NCBI RefSeq assembly: GCF_001676655.1
Contig: NZ_LZDB01000002.1
Coordinates: 1,488,001-1,552,000, forward strand
Reading direction: 5' to 3'
Source: Perlucidibaca aquatica
GTDB taxonomy: Bacteria > Pseudomonadota > Gammaproteobacteria > Pseudomonadales > Moraxellaceae
DNA: 64,000 nt
Shown: positions 63,951 to 64,000 of the stretch, in pieces
How the letters are laid out: every line of letters begins with the position of its first letter
How positions within the stretch are numbered: the first letter of the stretch is position 1
The notes under the pieces: generated by a model
What the model was told of the DNA's origin: nothing
The model's input: only the letters and a program-made list of their open reading frames with translations
The model's database searches: none
Made by a program: the position numbers and the translations under genes

Positions 63951-64000
63951 TCAGGCCGCAGGCCGTTTTTCTTTCTGATAAAGGAACTCCAGCACGCTAG
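63951..64000 (-). CDS. 3' end of an unidentified CDS
   Basis: Only the last 15 codons and TGA are in the window (C-terminus SVLEFLYQKEKRPAA). The gene continues beyond the right edge. It ends 34 nt before the porin ATG on the same strand, so it is probably co-transcribed with the porin. LEFLY-type endings occur in nitrate/sulfonate ABC transporter ATP-binding proteins, but this is too little to assign. Confidence 0.35.
   Translation of the reverse strand, partial: SVLEFLYQKEKRPAA

Overview
The window looks like the chromosome of a gammaproteobacterium, most likely in the order Pseudomonadales. The evidence is the gene content and order: bioB-bioF-bioH, ybeZ-ybeY-corC-lnt, leuS-lptE-holA, proA-nadD-rsfS-rlmH-mrdA-rodA-mltB-rlpA, and an assimilatory nitrate cluster carrying a phosphatase/kinase gene as in Pseudomonas. 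The COG0523 GTPase gene behind a Zur-like box recalls Acinetobacter zigA. Genus and species cannot be fixed from the sequence alone. Most genes are GC-rich and tightly packed, with 1-4 nt overlaps. No rRNA, tRNA, CRISPR array or insertion sequence was recognised.

Layout. 1-2.5 kb: biotin genes on the minus strand, divergent from comF. 3.3-5.3 kb: corA and an M14 peptidase. 5.3-13.6 kb: a long minus-strand run of slt, a SCO protein, PCuAC, an RND pump with its adaptor, and a metallo-beta-lactamase-fold phospholipase-like hydrolase. 13.7-15.2 kb: miaB. 15.1-23.3 kb: accessory DNA separating miaB from ybeZ, which are neighbours in E. coli and many relatives. It holds hicAB, an alpha/beta hydrolase, a small integron-like cassette array (an attI-like site and two attC sites, no integrase), an AT-rich DUF262 + HEPN pair that resembles a defence or toxin module, and a metabolic run (esterase, SpoU methyltransferase, GST, tautomerase). 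23.4-27.4 kb: ybeZ-ybeY-corC-lnt.

27.4-36.7 kb: two COG0523 metal-chaperone GTPases, an epimerase, a TolC-MacA-MacB-type export operon, an ElyC/SanA-like protein and a RelE/ParE-type toxin-antitoxin pair. 36.8-51.4 kb: housekeeping genes (leucyl-tRNA synthetase, LPS assembly, replication, proline and NAD synthesis, ribosome silencing, and the rod-shape/PBP2 machinery), interrupted by a thioesterase and an NlpE/META lipoprotein pair. 51.4-64 kb: nitrate assimilation. A transporter (narK) and a fused PP2C phosphatase-kinase run right; a FAD electron-transfer protein, nitrate reductase and nirBD run left. A 17-bp inverted repeat lies between the two arms. A porin and the tail of another gene close the window.

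The most interesting region is 16.7-20.3 kb. Two cassettes have stop codons buried in the attC inverse core and boundaries that match as cassette recombination predicts. The second cassette encodes a HEPN-like protein. Next to it, on the opposite strand, is the DUF262/HEPN operon, whose 3' end again resembles half an attC. The block is bracketed by a 19-bp inverted repeat with one mismatch.
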